The position numbers and the translations under genes were made by a program. Shown one piece after another: positions 8,920-17,196 of a stretch of DNA of 64,000 bases. Source of the DNA: Candidatus Paracaedibacteraceae bacterium (GTDB lineage: Bacteria; Pseudomonadota; Alphaproteobacteria; Paracaedibacterales; Paracaedibacteraceae); contig JAHBYI010000001.1 in assembly GCA_019636035.1 (NCBI GenBank), positions 551,508 through 615,507 on the forward strand, in the 5' to 3' direction. The notes beneath the pieces were generated by a model. It searched no databases. It was not told the origin of the DNA and saw nothing but the letters and a program-made list of their open reading frames with translations. Numbering within the stretch: position 1 is the stretch's first letter; every line of letters starts with the position of its first letter.

Positions 8920-10128
8920 ATGTCTCTTTCTATAAAACCAGCTTTATGGCTGATTATTTTCATTGTGGGGTTACCCCTTTTATCAGAAACAATCTATAGC
9001 CCGGCTATGCCTCGTATCGCTCAGGCCTTTGCTGTTGAAGAAAATTTAGTTGAGTTGACGCTGACAATTTACTTGACGGGGTTTGCAATAGGTACTCTGT
9101 TTTGGGGATTTTTGTCCGATCGATTTGGCCGAAAACCTTGTATTCTCATGGCATTTTCTCTCTATCTCATTGGATGTGTGGGGTGCGGGATGTCTCCTTC
9201 CATTAATAATCTCGTTCTCTTTCGATTTATCCAAGGATTAGGCGGGAGTGCCGGAAGTGTTCTGGGGCAAGCGATTTGCCGGGAAGCATTCCACGGAGCA
9301 GATAGAGGTCGTGTTTTTGCCAGTGTTGGCAGTGCTCTCTCTTTATCTCCGGCTTTGGGGCCAACACTTGGCGGTTTAATAACACAGAATTTTGATTGGC
9401 CAGTTGTCTTTGCTGTTCTCGCTCTATTAGGACTATCTGTTTTGACACTTGTTCACTTCAGATTGCCTGAAACCAATGTGTTGATCGGTAAAAAAGATTT
9501 AAAGTTTTTAACAGTCATGCGTCGACTCTTTTCAGACCAGCGTATTCTCGGTTTTATCATCCTTGTTGGGGTTATTAATGGTATTGGCTTCAGTTACTAT
9601 GCCGAAGGTTCGTTCATCATGATTGATATGCTGAGGTTGACACCAGCACAATTTGGTTACACCTTTATCCTTTTGGCATTGTCCGGTGTTGCGAGCGGAT
9701 TGACAGGGCGTCGTTTGTTGACCCGTTATACAACCCAAACTATCTTGGAATGGGGACTTGCTATTCTCTTAGGTGCTAGTGCTCTCTTAGTAGGATCTGT
9801 TTTATTTGTATCGATGATTCAGGGATCAAATTTCTGGCTGATCCTGTCTATTCTTGTGAGTATGACAACCATGATGTTTGGTACCAGTTGGGTTATGATA
9901 AGCTCATTAAGCTCAGCCTTAGAAGATTATCAACAGGTGATTGGAACAGCCTCGGCTTTATTTGGCTTTAGTTATTATAGTTTTATTTCGCTGGTCACGT
10001 TTATTATGGCTGAGCTGCATGATGATACAATCTATCCGATGCCTATGTTTTTCTTTGCTCTGGCCTTACTTGGGACGGTTGCATATCGCTTTTTGATTAG
10101 GCCAAGTCTCGTTGCTCACTTATCATGA
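8920..10128 (+). CDS. Bcr/CflA-family multidrug efflux MFS transporter
   Basis: 402 residues, twelve hydrophobic helices, inner membrane; expected to exchange protons for drugs such as chloramphenicol-type compounds or bicyclomycin (family knowledge). The DHA1 features are visible: YSPAMPRIAQAF after helix 1, motif A as GFLSDRFGRKP, FRFIQGLGGSAG in helix 4 and the motif C stretch ALGPTLGG in helix 5. AAGG about 10 bases upstream supports the start. It has its own promoter and structured leader, and ends with a six-base tail-to-tail overlap with the APC permease gene. A second Bcr/CflA pump lies 1.3 kb away on the other strand. Confidence 0.9.
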   Translation: MSLSIKPALWLIIFIVGLPLLSETIYSPAMPRIAQAFAVEENLVELTLTIYLTGFAIGTLFWGFLSDRFGRKPCILMAFSLYLIGCVGCGMSPSINNLVLFRFIQGLGGSAGSVLGQAICREAFHGADRGRVFASVGSALSLSPALGPTLGGLITQNFDWPVVFAVLALLGLSVLTLVHFRLPETNVLIGKKDLKFLTVMRRLFSDQRILGFIILVGVINGIGFSYYAEGSFIMIDMLRLTPAQFGYTFILLALSGVASGLTGRRLLTRYTTQTILEWGLAILLGASALLVGSVLFVSMIQGSNFWLILSILVSMTTMMFGTSWVMISSLSSALEDYQQVIGTASALFGFSYYSFISLVTFIMAELHDDTIYPMPMFFFALALLGTVAYRFLIRPSLVAHLS

Positions 10129-11433
10129 GTTTCCTGTCCTGCGGTTTTGCCATTTACTGAAAATGTAAACGGGAATCCCGCAGACATAGGCGATAAAGCA
10201 AATCATAAGATTTTCAAGTCCTGATCCAAAAATAGCCCAAATACAATAGGCACTTCCTAAGAAAACAGCTAAAATAACTTGGGGTTTAAGTTTGGCTGTA
10301 AAGGAGTGGCCTAATAATTTGATTGAGGCCAAAGCTGATGACAAATAGGTTCCCAATGTCATAATTGTGCCAATAAGAATCATATTATTAAATTGGCTGA
10401 CAAGGGATTTGCTATAGTTCATTGACATTAAAATCGTCATCAAAACACTTGTGAAAACAAGTCCAAAGACAGGCGTTCCGTTATCGCTTAGTTTTTTAAA
10501 GGCTTTGGGGAAAAGCCCCTCTTTAGCCAAAGCATAGGGGATTTGTCCTTGCATAATGATCCATCCATTCAACCCGCCAAAAATAGAGACGAGAACACAA
10601 AAACCAACAAGTGGGGCGATCCATGATCCGAATATTAAGATTGCTGCATCAACGAATGGTGCATTTGATTGGGCTAATTTATCGGATGGGATGAGGCCAA
10701 AGATAACGGCTGTAATGATGATATAGATCAGGGCTCCTAATAGAGTTCCGAATAAGGTTGCTCGAGAAATTGTTTTTCCCGGGTTTTCAACGTTTTCAGC
10801 GGGAACAGTCGCTGATTCTAAACCAATAAAAGCCCACATGGTTATTGCTGCTGCGGCATTGATTGCCTCTAAGGGCGTTTCGTGGTTTGGGTTAAAGGGA
10901 GTATAGTTGTTGACGTCAATAAAATACCATCCGACAAGAGCCACTGCAATCAAAGGGGATATTTTGATGATAACGGTTAAAACTTGGACAAACCCACCGT
11001 ATTTGAGGTTGCGACAATTTAAAAATGTCGTCAACCAGATTAAAGCGGTGGCAACACCGAAACTTGCTATTTTGGATTCTGCTAAATAAGGAATGAAGTG
11101 TGAAAGATAACTGACAAAGGCAAGCGATACGGCAGCGTTGCTCGACCAAGCCATAATCCAATATCCCCAAGCCATGAAAAATCCCATTTCATCACCATAA
11201 GCTTGGCGAGTGAAACTAAAAGGGCCGCCGGCACTGGGATTATGAAGCGATAATTTGGAAAAAACATAAGCTAAACTGATTGCCCCGATAGCTGTGATCA
11301 TCCAGCCTAAAACGCTAATGGGGCCAACATGGGCAAGAGATGCCGGTAAATAAAAGATCCCAGAGCCAATCATATTTCCAAGAACAAGAGATGTTGCTGT
11401 CCAAAATCCAAATACGCGTAAAGGTTTCGTCAT
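10123..11433 (-). CDS. APC-superfamily amino acid permease/antiporter (AdiC/PotE-like)
   Basis: 436 residues, about twelve membrane helices. Helix 1 contains GNMIGSGIF, the unwound glycine segment that binds the amino-acid backbone in AdiC-type antiporters; helix 3 has YWIMAWSSNAA and helix 6 AITMWAFIGLESATVPAENVENPGKTI, also typical of the basic amino acid/polyamine branch. The start codon shares one base with the stop of the upstream MFS gene (TAATG), so the two are translationally coupled. The substrate cannot be read from sequence; arginine, ornithine or a polyamine are family possibilities. Confidence 0.87.
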   Translation of the reverse strand: MTKPLRVFGFWTATSLVLGNMIGSGIFYLPASLAHVGPISVLGWMITAIGAISLAYVFSKLSLHNPSAGGPFSFTRQAYGDEMGFFMAWGYWIMAWSSNAAVSLAFVSYLSHFIPYLAESKIASFGVATALIWLTTFLNCRNLKYGGFVQVLTVIIKISPLIAVALVGWYFIDVNNYTPFNPNHETPLEAINAAAAITMWAFIGLESATVPAENVENPGKTISRATLFGTLLGALIYIIITAVIFGLIPSDKLAQSNAPFVDAAILIFGSWIAPLVGFCVLVSIFGGLNGWIIMQGQIPYALAKEGLFPKAFKKLSDNGTPVFGLVFTSVLMTILMSMNYSKSLVSQFNNMILIGTIMTLGTYLSSALASIKLLGHSFTAKLKPQVILAVFLGSAYCIWAIFGSGLENLMICFIAYVCGIPVYIFSKWQNRRTGNS

Positions 11434-12641
11434 TATGAGCTTACTTTATTACCCTGATACTTTTTATTTTGCCTAATTAGCCAATATAACGCAACACATC
11501 CGACACTGCTTAAAAGCATGGTTAAGGTCGCGGGGTATAATGTCCCATTATTTAACCAGCCAACGAGGTAAGAATAAAAGCCGGCTAAAACCATTTCAAT
11601 CAAGGCAAGAACCGCAGATGCCGCTCCAAGTTGAGATGCAGGAACATCGAGGCTTCGCGTTGCTGCATTAGAAAAAACAGGAGCCAAACCAATACAGAAA
11701 AACATCAACGTGATGACAATCAAGGGAATGGATTGAGGGAAATAAAGACTAACAAGATTAATCAAAATACTGCCAACGATATTTATGGTTAAGCCGAGTC
11801 TCAACATTTTGGGTATACCATACCGTGTTACAAGCAGCTGGTTGAGAAGGGCACCGATCATATAAGAGATGGGGCCAATTGCACCAAAAGCAGCATAGTC
11901 CTGAGGTTTTTGGCCAAGTGTATCAATGAAATAAAAGGGGGCTAAAGTAATCCACGCCCACAAAGATCCATAAGTCATTCCCGAAATCAGTGCATTCCCC
12001 GTGACCGATAATTTAGAAAATAAGAGGCCATAGGTTTTAAACGAATGTTTAAAATTAAGTTGTTGGCGTTTTTCAAGAGTGAGTGTTTCTATGATGAAGA
12101 GTTGGCTTATTCCCCAAATTAAAAAAGCAGCAACTGAAATAATATAGAAATTCATCGACCACCCAAAATAGGAGGTAATATAACTACCAAGGATCGGGGC
12201 AACGGTCGGTGAAATTGCAATAGCCATCCCCATGATGGAAAACAATTTGGAACATTGTTCATCTGAATGGGAATCTTTAATCATGGCTGTGGAAATGACA
12301 TAGCTGATGCCGGCACCCATCCCTTGGAAGATTCGAAACAGGATTAACGTTTGAATATCTGGTGCTAATAAGCTGCCAAGACTAGCAAGAGCAAAAATAA
12401 CCAATCCCCATAAATAAACAGGGCGACGTCCAAAATGATCAGAGAGGGATCCGCCAACAAGCCCCATGACAGAAAAAGCGATCATGTATAAACTGATGGT
12501 CAGGACAACTTGGTGGTCAGGAACGCCGAAAAAGAGAGCCATTTCAGGCATACTTGGCAAATAGATGTCTGATGACATCTCGAAAACGATTATTGCTAAA
12601 ACAAGGAGCGTTGGTAAGTAAAATAATTTATTTTTTTTCAT
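11433..12641 (-). CDS. Bcr/CflA-family multidrug efflux MFS transporter
   Basis: 402 residues, twelve helices. YLPSMPEMALFF follows helix 1, motif A is SLSDHFGRRP, and FRIFQGMGAG in helix 4 and ISPTVAPILG in helix 5 complete the drug:H+ antiporter pattern. It is the first gene of a leftward two-gene unit with the APC permease, whose ATG overlaps its stop. It is a paralogue of the pump at 8920-10128, though clearly diverged. Coupling of an efflux pump and an amino-acid permease may mean both handle amino-acid-like compounds (inference). Confidence 0.88.
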   Translation of the reverse strand: MKKNKLFYLPTLLVLAIIVFEMSSDIYLPSMPEMALFFGVPDHQVVLTISLYMIAFSVMGLVGGSLSDHFGRRPVYLWGLVIFALASLGSLLAPDIQTLILFRIFQGMGAGISYVISTAMIKDSHSDEQCSKLFSIMGMAIAISPTVAPILGSYITSYFGWSMNFYIISVAAFLIWGISQLFIIETLTLEKRQQLNFKHSFKTYGLLFSKLSVTGNALISGMTYGSLWAWITLAPFYFIDTLGQKPQDYAAFGAIGPISYMIGALLNQLLVTRYGIPKMLRLGLTINIVGSILINLVSLYFPQSIPLIVITLMFFCIGLAPVFSNAATRSLDVPASQLGAASAVLALIEMVLAGFYSYLVGWLNNGTLYPATLTMLLSSVGCVALYWLIRQNKKYQGNKVSS

Positions 12642-12670
12642 TTATAAGTCAAAAGAGGGACTGTGTCAGA

Positions 12671-12738
12671 GGATTTGGCTTAACGCCTAATCCCTGATTT
12701 GCCCCTCATCTGTTTTGTGAACGACCCCTGTAAGGGGT
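12671..12738 (-). terminator. Possible terminator region after secB (two hairpins, no U-run)
   Basis: Two inverted repeats lie between secB and the MFS gene: ACCCCT/AGGGGT with a three-base loop at 12724-12738, and GGATTTGGC/GCCTAATCC with a five-base loop and one mismatch at 12671-12693. Neither is followed by a T-run on the minus strand, so intrinsic termination is doubtful. They could be RNA-end stabilisers or part of the leader of the MFS-permease unit. Confidence 0.3.
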
Positions 12739-12750
12739 ATATCGTCCGGA

Positions 12751-13218
12751 TTAATGTGCCACAGCGGCTTGATTCTGGTTTTGTTGTTCATAGAGGCTAT
12801 TGAAATCGATTGGTGCCAGCATCAAAGGCGGATAACCACCATCACGTGTCATATCTGCAATAATATTACGTGCAAATGGGAACAAGAGATGAGCTGCATC
12901 GACCATAACTGCGTGTTGAACAACACTTTCAGCAACGGATTCATCGACACTGACCACAGCACCATAACTGAGCTCAACGATGAACATTGTCTCTTTACCG
13001 CGTTTTGCTTCGACATTGAAATCAAGAACCAATTCAAAATTACGATCCCCTAAATTCTGTGCTTTGGCTTGAATGCCAACAGAAATTTCAGGTTGTTCTT
13101 GGTTTTCGCTGGTGAAAATAGCCAAGGGATTCGGATTTTCAAAAGAAAGATCGCGAATATATTGTGCGCGAACGGCTGTTGTTGCAACAGGGGCTGTTGC
13201 TGTATTTGTTGTTGCCAT
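12751..13218 (-). CDS. secB: Protein-export chaperone SecB
   Basis: 155 residues. SecB is a cytosolic tetramer that holds preproteins unfolded and hands them to SecA. Conserved features are the Ala/Thr-rich N-terminus leading to YIRDLSFENP, the central VELSYGAVV strand, HLLFPFARNIIAD and the closing GGYPPLMLAPIDF. It is transcribed away from the tim44-like gene, with ~100 bases between them holding both promoters. SecB presence fits the number of exported and outer-membrane proteins encoded here. Confidence 0.97.
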   Translation of the reverse strand: MATTNTATAPVATTAVRAQYIRDLSFENPNPLAIFTSENQEQPEISVGIQAKAQNLGDRNFELVLDFNVEAKRGKETMFIVELSYGAVVSVDESVAESVVQHAVMVDAAHLLFPFARNIIADMTRDGGYPPLMLAPIDFNSLYEQQNQNQAAVAH

Positions 13219-13261
13219 GTTAATACTCCATAAACTTATATTTCTGTCCCAAGTCTAGCAA

Positions 13262-13290
13262 TTGCATATGATGGTCGTCTACTATATTAT
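13262..13290 (+). promoter_or_regulatory. Sigma-70-type promoter for the Tim44-like gene
   Basis: TTGCAT (13262-13267), a 17-base spacer and TATTAT (13285-13290) form a good promoter in the secB/tim44 divergent gap. A start near 13297 leaves a leader of about 25 bases before the GTG at 13323, consistent with that start rather than the GTG at 13299. Confidence 0.55.
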
Positions 13291-13322
13291 GGAAATAAGT
13301 GTATTTTTTAGGAAGTTTAGCT

Positions 13323-13988
13323 GTGGGATCCATATTAGAGTTATTATTTTTTGCTTTGCTATCAGCCTATATTTTTTATCGGTTGTGGTCTGTTTTAGGG
13401 CAAGAAACAGATGCAGATGAGGAGCGTCGAGAAGAAAAACGTCATAAATTAGAAGCTATTCTGGAGGATAACGTCATTCCGATGCCAAGCCGTCGATCCA
13501 GTGAATCGCCCGAATCTGTGGATGAAAGCGATCTTAAATCCGGCGTGCGTGATTCTTTGGCCCTTTTGAAGAAAGCAGATCAATCTTTTGATTTTGATAA
13601 ATTCATGAAGGGAGCCAAAGGGGCTTATGAGATGGTTAACCAGGCTTTTGCTGAGGGTGACTTGGATACCCTGAAGCTGCTTTTATCAGACAAAGTTTAT
13701 GGTGTCTTTTCCCATGAAATTGCTGAACGACAACAGCGTGGTGAGACCTATGATGTCAAAATTGAAACTTTTGATCGTGTTGATGTTGATGCGATCGAAG
13801 TGCATAGTGATGATGTCTATATTGCTGTTCGCTTCAGATCTCATCAAATTCTTGTGACATCAGACAAAGATGGTAGCATCATTGAAAATCAGGCGAGAAT
13901 CAGCATTCCTGTCACTGAAATTTGGACGTTCCATCGAAAAATTAGCTCAGACGCACCAAATTGGTTTCTTGTTAAAACACAAACATAA
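13323..13988 (+). CDS. Tim44/TimA-like membrane-associated protein
   Basis: 221 residues from the GTG at 13323 (GSILELLFFALL), chosen because AGGAAG sits about eight bases upstream and the family usually starts just before its single N-terminal membrane helix; a GTG at 13299 would add eight residues. The order is membrane helix (~5-22), charged linker with RREEKRHKLEAI, then the Tim44-like C-terminal domain (from about residue 80: FDKFMKGAKGAYEMVNQAFAEGDL to the end) with the mixed alpha/beta fold also found in mitochondrial Tim44. It is conserved in alphaproteobacteria and often found beside secB, as here; the bacterial role is not settled. Confidence 0.9.
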   Translation: MGSILELLFFALLSAYIFYRLWSVLGQETDADEERREEKRHKLEAILEDNVIPMPSRRSSESPESVDESDLKSGVRDSLALLKKADQSFDFDKFMKGAKGAYEMVNQAFAEGDLDTLKLLLSDKVYGVFSHEIAERQQRGETYDVKIETFDRVDVDAIEVHSDDVYIAVRFRSHQILVTSDKDGSIIENQARISIPVTEIWTFHRKISSDAPNWFLVKTQT

Positions 13989-14061
13989 TTTCTATTGTAT
14001 CTGAGTATTTTAGTGCTTAAGTATTAAGCAGCCCCTTATAATTCAGTTATGAGTTACAGAA

Positions 14062-14952
14062 TTGAGCCTATCTACGTTGATCACAGTTCTAGATCAGTTG
14101 CGCCTGCCAATCCTATTTGGCTTTGGGGTGATAGGGGTTGTTCTCTTTTTTCTGCAAGTGCGAAAGCGTATCCTTTTTATCTGGTTTACTTTGGTTTTGC
14201 CGGTATCTTATCCGTTTATCGATCATTTTTGGGATCATAAAAAATTACCGCAAGAGCCCCTTCATCTACCTCTTAAATTAATGCACCAGAATTGTTGGGG
14301 AGAGAACCCTGATTCGCGACCAATCTTTAAGCAAATTAAAGATTCTGCTTCGGATATTGTGCTTTTGCAAGAATGCACACCAGAGTTATATTGGAAAATT
14401 AGAAAAGAATTGGTGCCCCAAGGATATGCTTTGTCTTCTGAATTTGAAGACTTTGATCCTCAACATCATCATCGATATAACAGGCTTGTTGTTTTAACAA
14501 AGGGTTTTAAGATTCTAAAACGATATCGTCTTAAAGATCATCCCGTTATGATTGTTCATGCAAAATCCTATAAAACGGGCAAAAAATATCGATTTATTAG
14601 CATTCATCTTGAGCGAATCTATGATGTTGATGGTTCTTATTATAAAGATGTTGCTGAACAAATAGGTTGTTTTGATGGAGAGACAATCTTATCGGGCGAT
14701 TTTAATATGGTTCCGTGGTCAAGCCACTACCAGCATTTTTGCTCCTATTTAGGGCTCAAAGATGGCCTCAAGGGTAAAGCTTTGGTTGCAAGTTATCCTG
14801 CACCCCGTAATTTTACGTCTGATTCTTATAAAGCACCTGCTTTTTTGCCTATTGATCGTTTGTTAATTTCCCCGAACTTATCAACACAGCAGGTTAAGCG
14901 TCTTCCAGCCCTTGGTTCAGATCACTATGGATTTATGGCTATAATATCCTGA
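14062..14952 (+). CDS. Endonuclease/exonuclease/phosphatase-family protein, membrane-anchored
   Basis: 296 residues from a TTG, the first possible start after an in-frame stop at 14050-14052; no clear ribosome-binding site is visible. Two N-terminal hydrophobic segments (about residues 15-55) precede an EEP metal-dependent phosphohydrolase domain. The active-site series is complete: QNCWGEN, LLQE, SIHLE, GDFN, IDRLL and LGSDHYG, giving the metal-binding Glu, the Asn/Asp catalytic pair and the terminal Asp-His. This architecture is shared with bacterial YafD-like proteins. The substrate (DNA, nucleotide, phospholipid) is not decided by sequence. It probably sits in the inner membrane with the catalytic domain outside. 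Confidence 0.82.
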   Translation: MSLSTLITVLDQLRLPILFGFGVIGVVLFFLQVRKRILFIWFTLVLPVSYPFIDHFWDHKKLPQEPLHLPLKLMHQNCWGENPDSRPIFKQIKDSASDIVLLQECTPELYWKIRKELVPQGYALSSEFEDFDPQHHHRYNRLVVLTKGFKILKRYRLKDHPVMIVHAKSYKTGKKYRFISIHLERIYDVDGSYYKDVAEQIGCFDGETILSGDFNMVPWSSHYQHFCSYLGLKDGLKGKALVASYPAPRNFTSDSYKAPAFLPIDRLLISPNLSTQQVKRLPALGSDHYGFMAIIS

Positions 14953-14963
14953 TCTGTTCTATT

Positions 14964-15614
14964 CTATATGACTATATAACCTGCAACCCTGGGTTTGTTA
15001 TACAGCAGTGTCCACGCATCATTTTTATTTAGTGCTAGGCCTGCTTGCATTAAGGAAGCTTGAGTTGCTGTATCTTGGTCTGATGTCACAACAAATAAAT
15101 GTTGGGGAATGGTATCCGATAGAGGAAGAACCTGATTACTTGCTTTAAGGTAGCGAGCATACTCCACCATTATGTGAAAGCTGTCGGTTTTTAATGTATC
15201 TGAAACACCTTTGCCAAATGCCCATACACAGGTTGCCATGGCATTAGTGTTTTCGGTTATTGTACGGAACGCTTGATGTAAAGCCTGATGCTCGGATTTG
15301 TCATAGCTGGTAGGGATTTTGCCAAAGGCGAGTAAACCAATATAGGCTTCATCAGCAAAGACTAATTGTAAATGCCAGGCATTTCCGTTTTCTTTGCGTT
15401 TTAACTGATTTGGAACAATATCGCCGACAGTGATCGCATGATCACCAAATAGGTCAGCCATTTCTGAGTTATAGTTTGAGATAAATTGAGTTGCCATCTC
15501 AACTGTTGATGAACCAATTGATTGCAAAGCAATACCGTTGGCACAATAATTTGGTTCCGCACTATGGGCAAACAGCACCAGAATCATAGGTAGGGGGATA
15601 AATCTTCTTAGCAT
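14964..15614 (-). CDS. Unrecognised exported protein
   Basis: 216 residues with a signal peptide (RRFIPLPMILVLFAHSAEP). Three cysteines (in PNYCANG, MATCVWAFG and none later) leave at least one possible disulphide. The mature part mixes helices and strands and ends in a hydrophobic GYIVI strand. I do not recognise a family or active site. It lies 19 bases after the DUF983 gene and may be the last gene of that leftward string; its 3' end faces the EEP gene at a distance of 11 bases. Confidence 0.68.
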   Translation of the reverse strand: MLRRFIPLPMILVLFAHSAEPNYCANGIALQSIGSSTVEMATQFISNYNSEMADLFGDHAITVGDIVPNQLKRKENGNAWHLQLVFADEAYIGLLAFGKIPTSYDKSEHQALHQAFRTITENTNAMATCVWAFGKGVSDTLKTDSFHIMVEYARYLKASNQVLPLSDTIPQHLFVVTSDQDTATQASLMQAGLALNKNDAWTLLYNKPRVAGYIVI

Positions 15615-15633
15615 TGTAAAATCCTGTTTGTGG

Positions 15634-15990
15634 TTATCTTTTCTTTCGCCCTTTGATAACCCATGTTACAGCCATCATCATTCCTTTGAGATAAGGTAGT
15701 AACCCTAGTGTCATGCCTACGATGATGGGAGGCCAAACCAAAAGGTGAGTTTTTAAAGAAGGGGAATAAGCGAATTCCACATAAGAGACAATCGGTAAAA
15801 TAATATGCCCAACGATGGCGATCGTAAAATAGGCAGGCGCATCATCAGATCGGATGCTATCAAAATCAAGGCTACAACTACGGCATCGATCTTGGATTTT
15901 TAGGTAACCATCGAACATTTTTGCTTGACCGCAACAGGGGCAAGTTCTAAAAAGACCACGTTTCAGTGTGATCGATAGGGGTGTTTTCAT
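15634..15990 (-). CDS. DUF983 zinc-ribbon membrane protein
   Basis: 118 residues from the ATG at 15990, two bases after the stop of the small upstream frame. The N-terminal zinc-ribbon shows CPCCGQAKMF and, 13 residues on, CRSCSLDF, followed by DDAPAYFTIAIVGHI and two membrane helices (FTIAIVGHIILPIVSYVEF; VWPPIIVGMTLGLLPYLKG). This pattern is the DUF983 family, widespread in alphaproteobacteria and often near cytochrome oxidase or MutT genes. The function is unknown. An in-frame upstream start at 16044 would overlap the small frame and is less likely. Confidence 0.88.
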   Translation of the reverse strand: MKTPLSITLKRGLFRTCPCCGQAKMFDGYLKIQDRCRSCSLDFDSIRSDDAPAYFTIAIVGHIILPIVSYVEFAYSPSLKTHLLVWPPIIVGMTLGLLPYLKGMMMAVTWVIKGRKKR

Positions 15991-15992
15991 TT

Positions 15993-16112
15993 TCAACCTA
16001 TAACTTTCAAGAGTTTTGGTGTTAATTTTTTCCACTGTCCGCAAAACTCAATCATTTCTTTATGTTTATTGCAGGCGTGGATGTGGGATTGTAAAATCTG
16101 ATGTTCGATCAT
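15993..16112 (-). pseudogene. 39-codon frame in HEPN position, likely truncated HepT-like partner
   Basis: Its ATG overlaps the stop of the nucleotidyltransferase gene in the four bases ATGA, so it would be translated by coupling. The product (MIEHQILQSHIHACNKHKEM, then IEFCGQWKKLTPKLLKVIG) is 39 residues. It resembles the first helix and loop of the HEPN-type proteins that follow MNT nucleotidyltransferases (a ...LQ.H...C...KE... helix, then a LTP turn), but the rest of that domain, including the RxxxxH region, is missing and DUF983 begins two bases later. I therefore call it a deletion remnant of a toxin-antitoxin partner. Reading it as a real small protein is possible. Confidence 0.42.
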
Positions 16113-16414
16113 ATGAGTTTTACCCCTGTTGTTTCAGCAATATCATAAATTTTCAGCTGTTGATGACCAGTGTTAATAACGATGTCTATTTTTCTCTCGC
16201 CTAATCCTCGTTCAATCTCAAGGTGAAATTTAATCTTGAGGTCTAGGAGGGTATCAAGATTATGATATTGGGTTTTAATATATAAATCAATATCGCCTCC
16301 TTTACGATCAGGATCAACTCTTGATCCAAAAATCCATAGCTGATCATCAGGATTAAATGTCGACAAAAAGGCTTGTTTTATAATGGAAATCTCATGGTCA
16401 CTCAGGCGGATCAT
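16109..16414 (-). CDS. MNT-type nucleotidyltransferase (MntA-like)
   Basis: 101 residues from the ATG at 16414, which overlaps the prs stop as ATGA. The core is WIFGSRV, then GGDIDLYI, the G-S-x(n)-D-x-D signature of DNA polymerase beta-like minimal nucleotidyltransferases, with a third carboxylate likely in RKIDIVIN. In the well-studied MntA/HepT systems such enzymes AMPylate the HEPN ribonuclease to silence it. Here the expected HEPN gene is reduced to a 39-codon frame. The gene is coupled by overlaps to prs and, through it, to asnB. Confidence 0.83.
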   Translation of the reverse strand: MIRLSDHEISIIKQAFLSTFNPDDQLWIFGSRVDPDRKGGDIDLYIKTQYHNLDTLLDLKIKFHLEIERGLGERKIDIVINTGHQQLKIYDIAETTGVKLI

Positions 16415-17196
16415 CCAATCACCTCGCTTATTGAAATCCACCGAGCTTTATCATGGATGGGGGGGAGTGTGTCTAAAAAAGTGAGTGAAGCAAAGGGGGT
16501 AGCCCAATCACCTAAACCATAGGATAAAACGCCATGGGTTGCATACACGTGAACGGTTGAGGCTCCTGCTCCCAAGAGGTATTCAGCACAAGCTTTGAGG
16601 GTAGATCCTGTGTCAACCATATCATCAACAATAATAGCGATTTTACTTTGGGGGAATGGTTCGGTGGATGTGATAACGACTTGATCAGGTTGGCGAGTTT
16701 TGTGGAGTCCAATGACAGACTGGCCACTGATCTTAGCAACGGTACCAACACGATGAATCGATCCTTTGTCCGGGGCGATCAGAATGGCATCTTGAAGGTT
16801 ACGTTTTTGGATATCAGCTGCGATCAGGGATGATAAACATTGATTCTCAATCAGGTCAATCGGTTGATGTAAATCAAAGGTTTTGATCGATTGAACATGG
16901 GGTTGATGTAAGGGAGCCAACAAGGTCGTTAAATACTCGGGGAATTGCCGGCCATAAGAAATATAAGGTAAAACCAAATGCACAGAACACTGTGCTATGC
17001 CTAATTTTTGGGTTAATAAATAAACAAGAATCCAGTCATGGTGATCACAGCAATTATGAATTAAAGTAATCTCTTGCCCTTGCCATGACGGCGGAAGGAT
17101 GATGTTATAGGCACCATCGCAATAAACCTCAGGTTGAAAGACGTGATCTTGATCTGTTGCTAAATGCTGAGATGACGGGGTGAAACAACGAATCAT
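16411..17196 (-). CDS. Ribose-phosphate pyrophosphokinase-like protein (short, divergent)
   Basis: 261 residues against ~310 for standard bacterial PRPP synthase. It would make PRPP from ribose-5-phosphate and ATP. The order of motifs is that of the family: YCDGAYNI (flag region), LPYISYGRQ (ATP site, usually MPYFGYARQ), FDLHQPIDLIEN, IAPDKGSIHRV and, near residues 187-200, the PRPP loop IVDDMVDTGST. Usual flexible-loop and C-terminal segments are shorter. It overlaps asnB upstream and the MNT gene downstream by four bases each. No other Prs is in the window, so whether this is the housekeeping enzyme cannot be judged. Confidence 0.82.
   Translation of the reverse strand: MIRCFTPSSQHLATDQDHVFQPEVYCDGAYNIILPPSWQGQEITLIHNCCDHHDWILVYLLTQKLGIAQCSVHLVLPYISYGRQFPEYLTTLLAPLHQPHVQSIKTFDLHQPIDLIENQCLSSLIAADIQKRNLQDAILIAPDKGSIHRVGTVAKISGQSVIGLHKTRQPDQVVITSTEPFPQSKIAIIVDDMVDTGSTLKACAEYLLGAGASTVHVYATHGVLSYGLGDWATPFASLTFLDTLPPIHDKARWISISEVIG

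Noticed and set aside
14049..14240. 63-residue ATG frame at the start of the EEP gene
   Set aside because: It is in a different frame from the conserved EEP domain, which uses the TTG at 14062; no domain seen.
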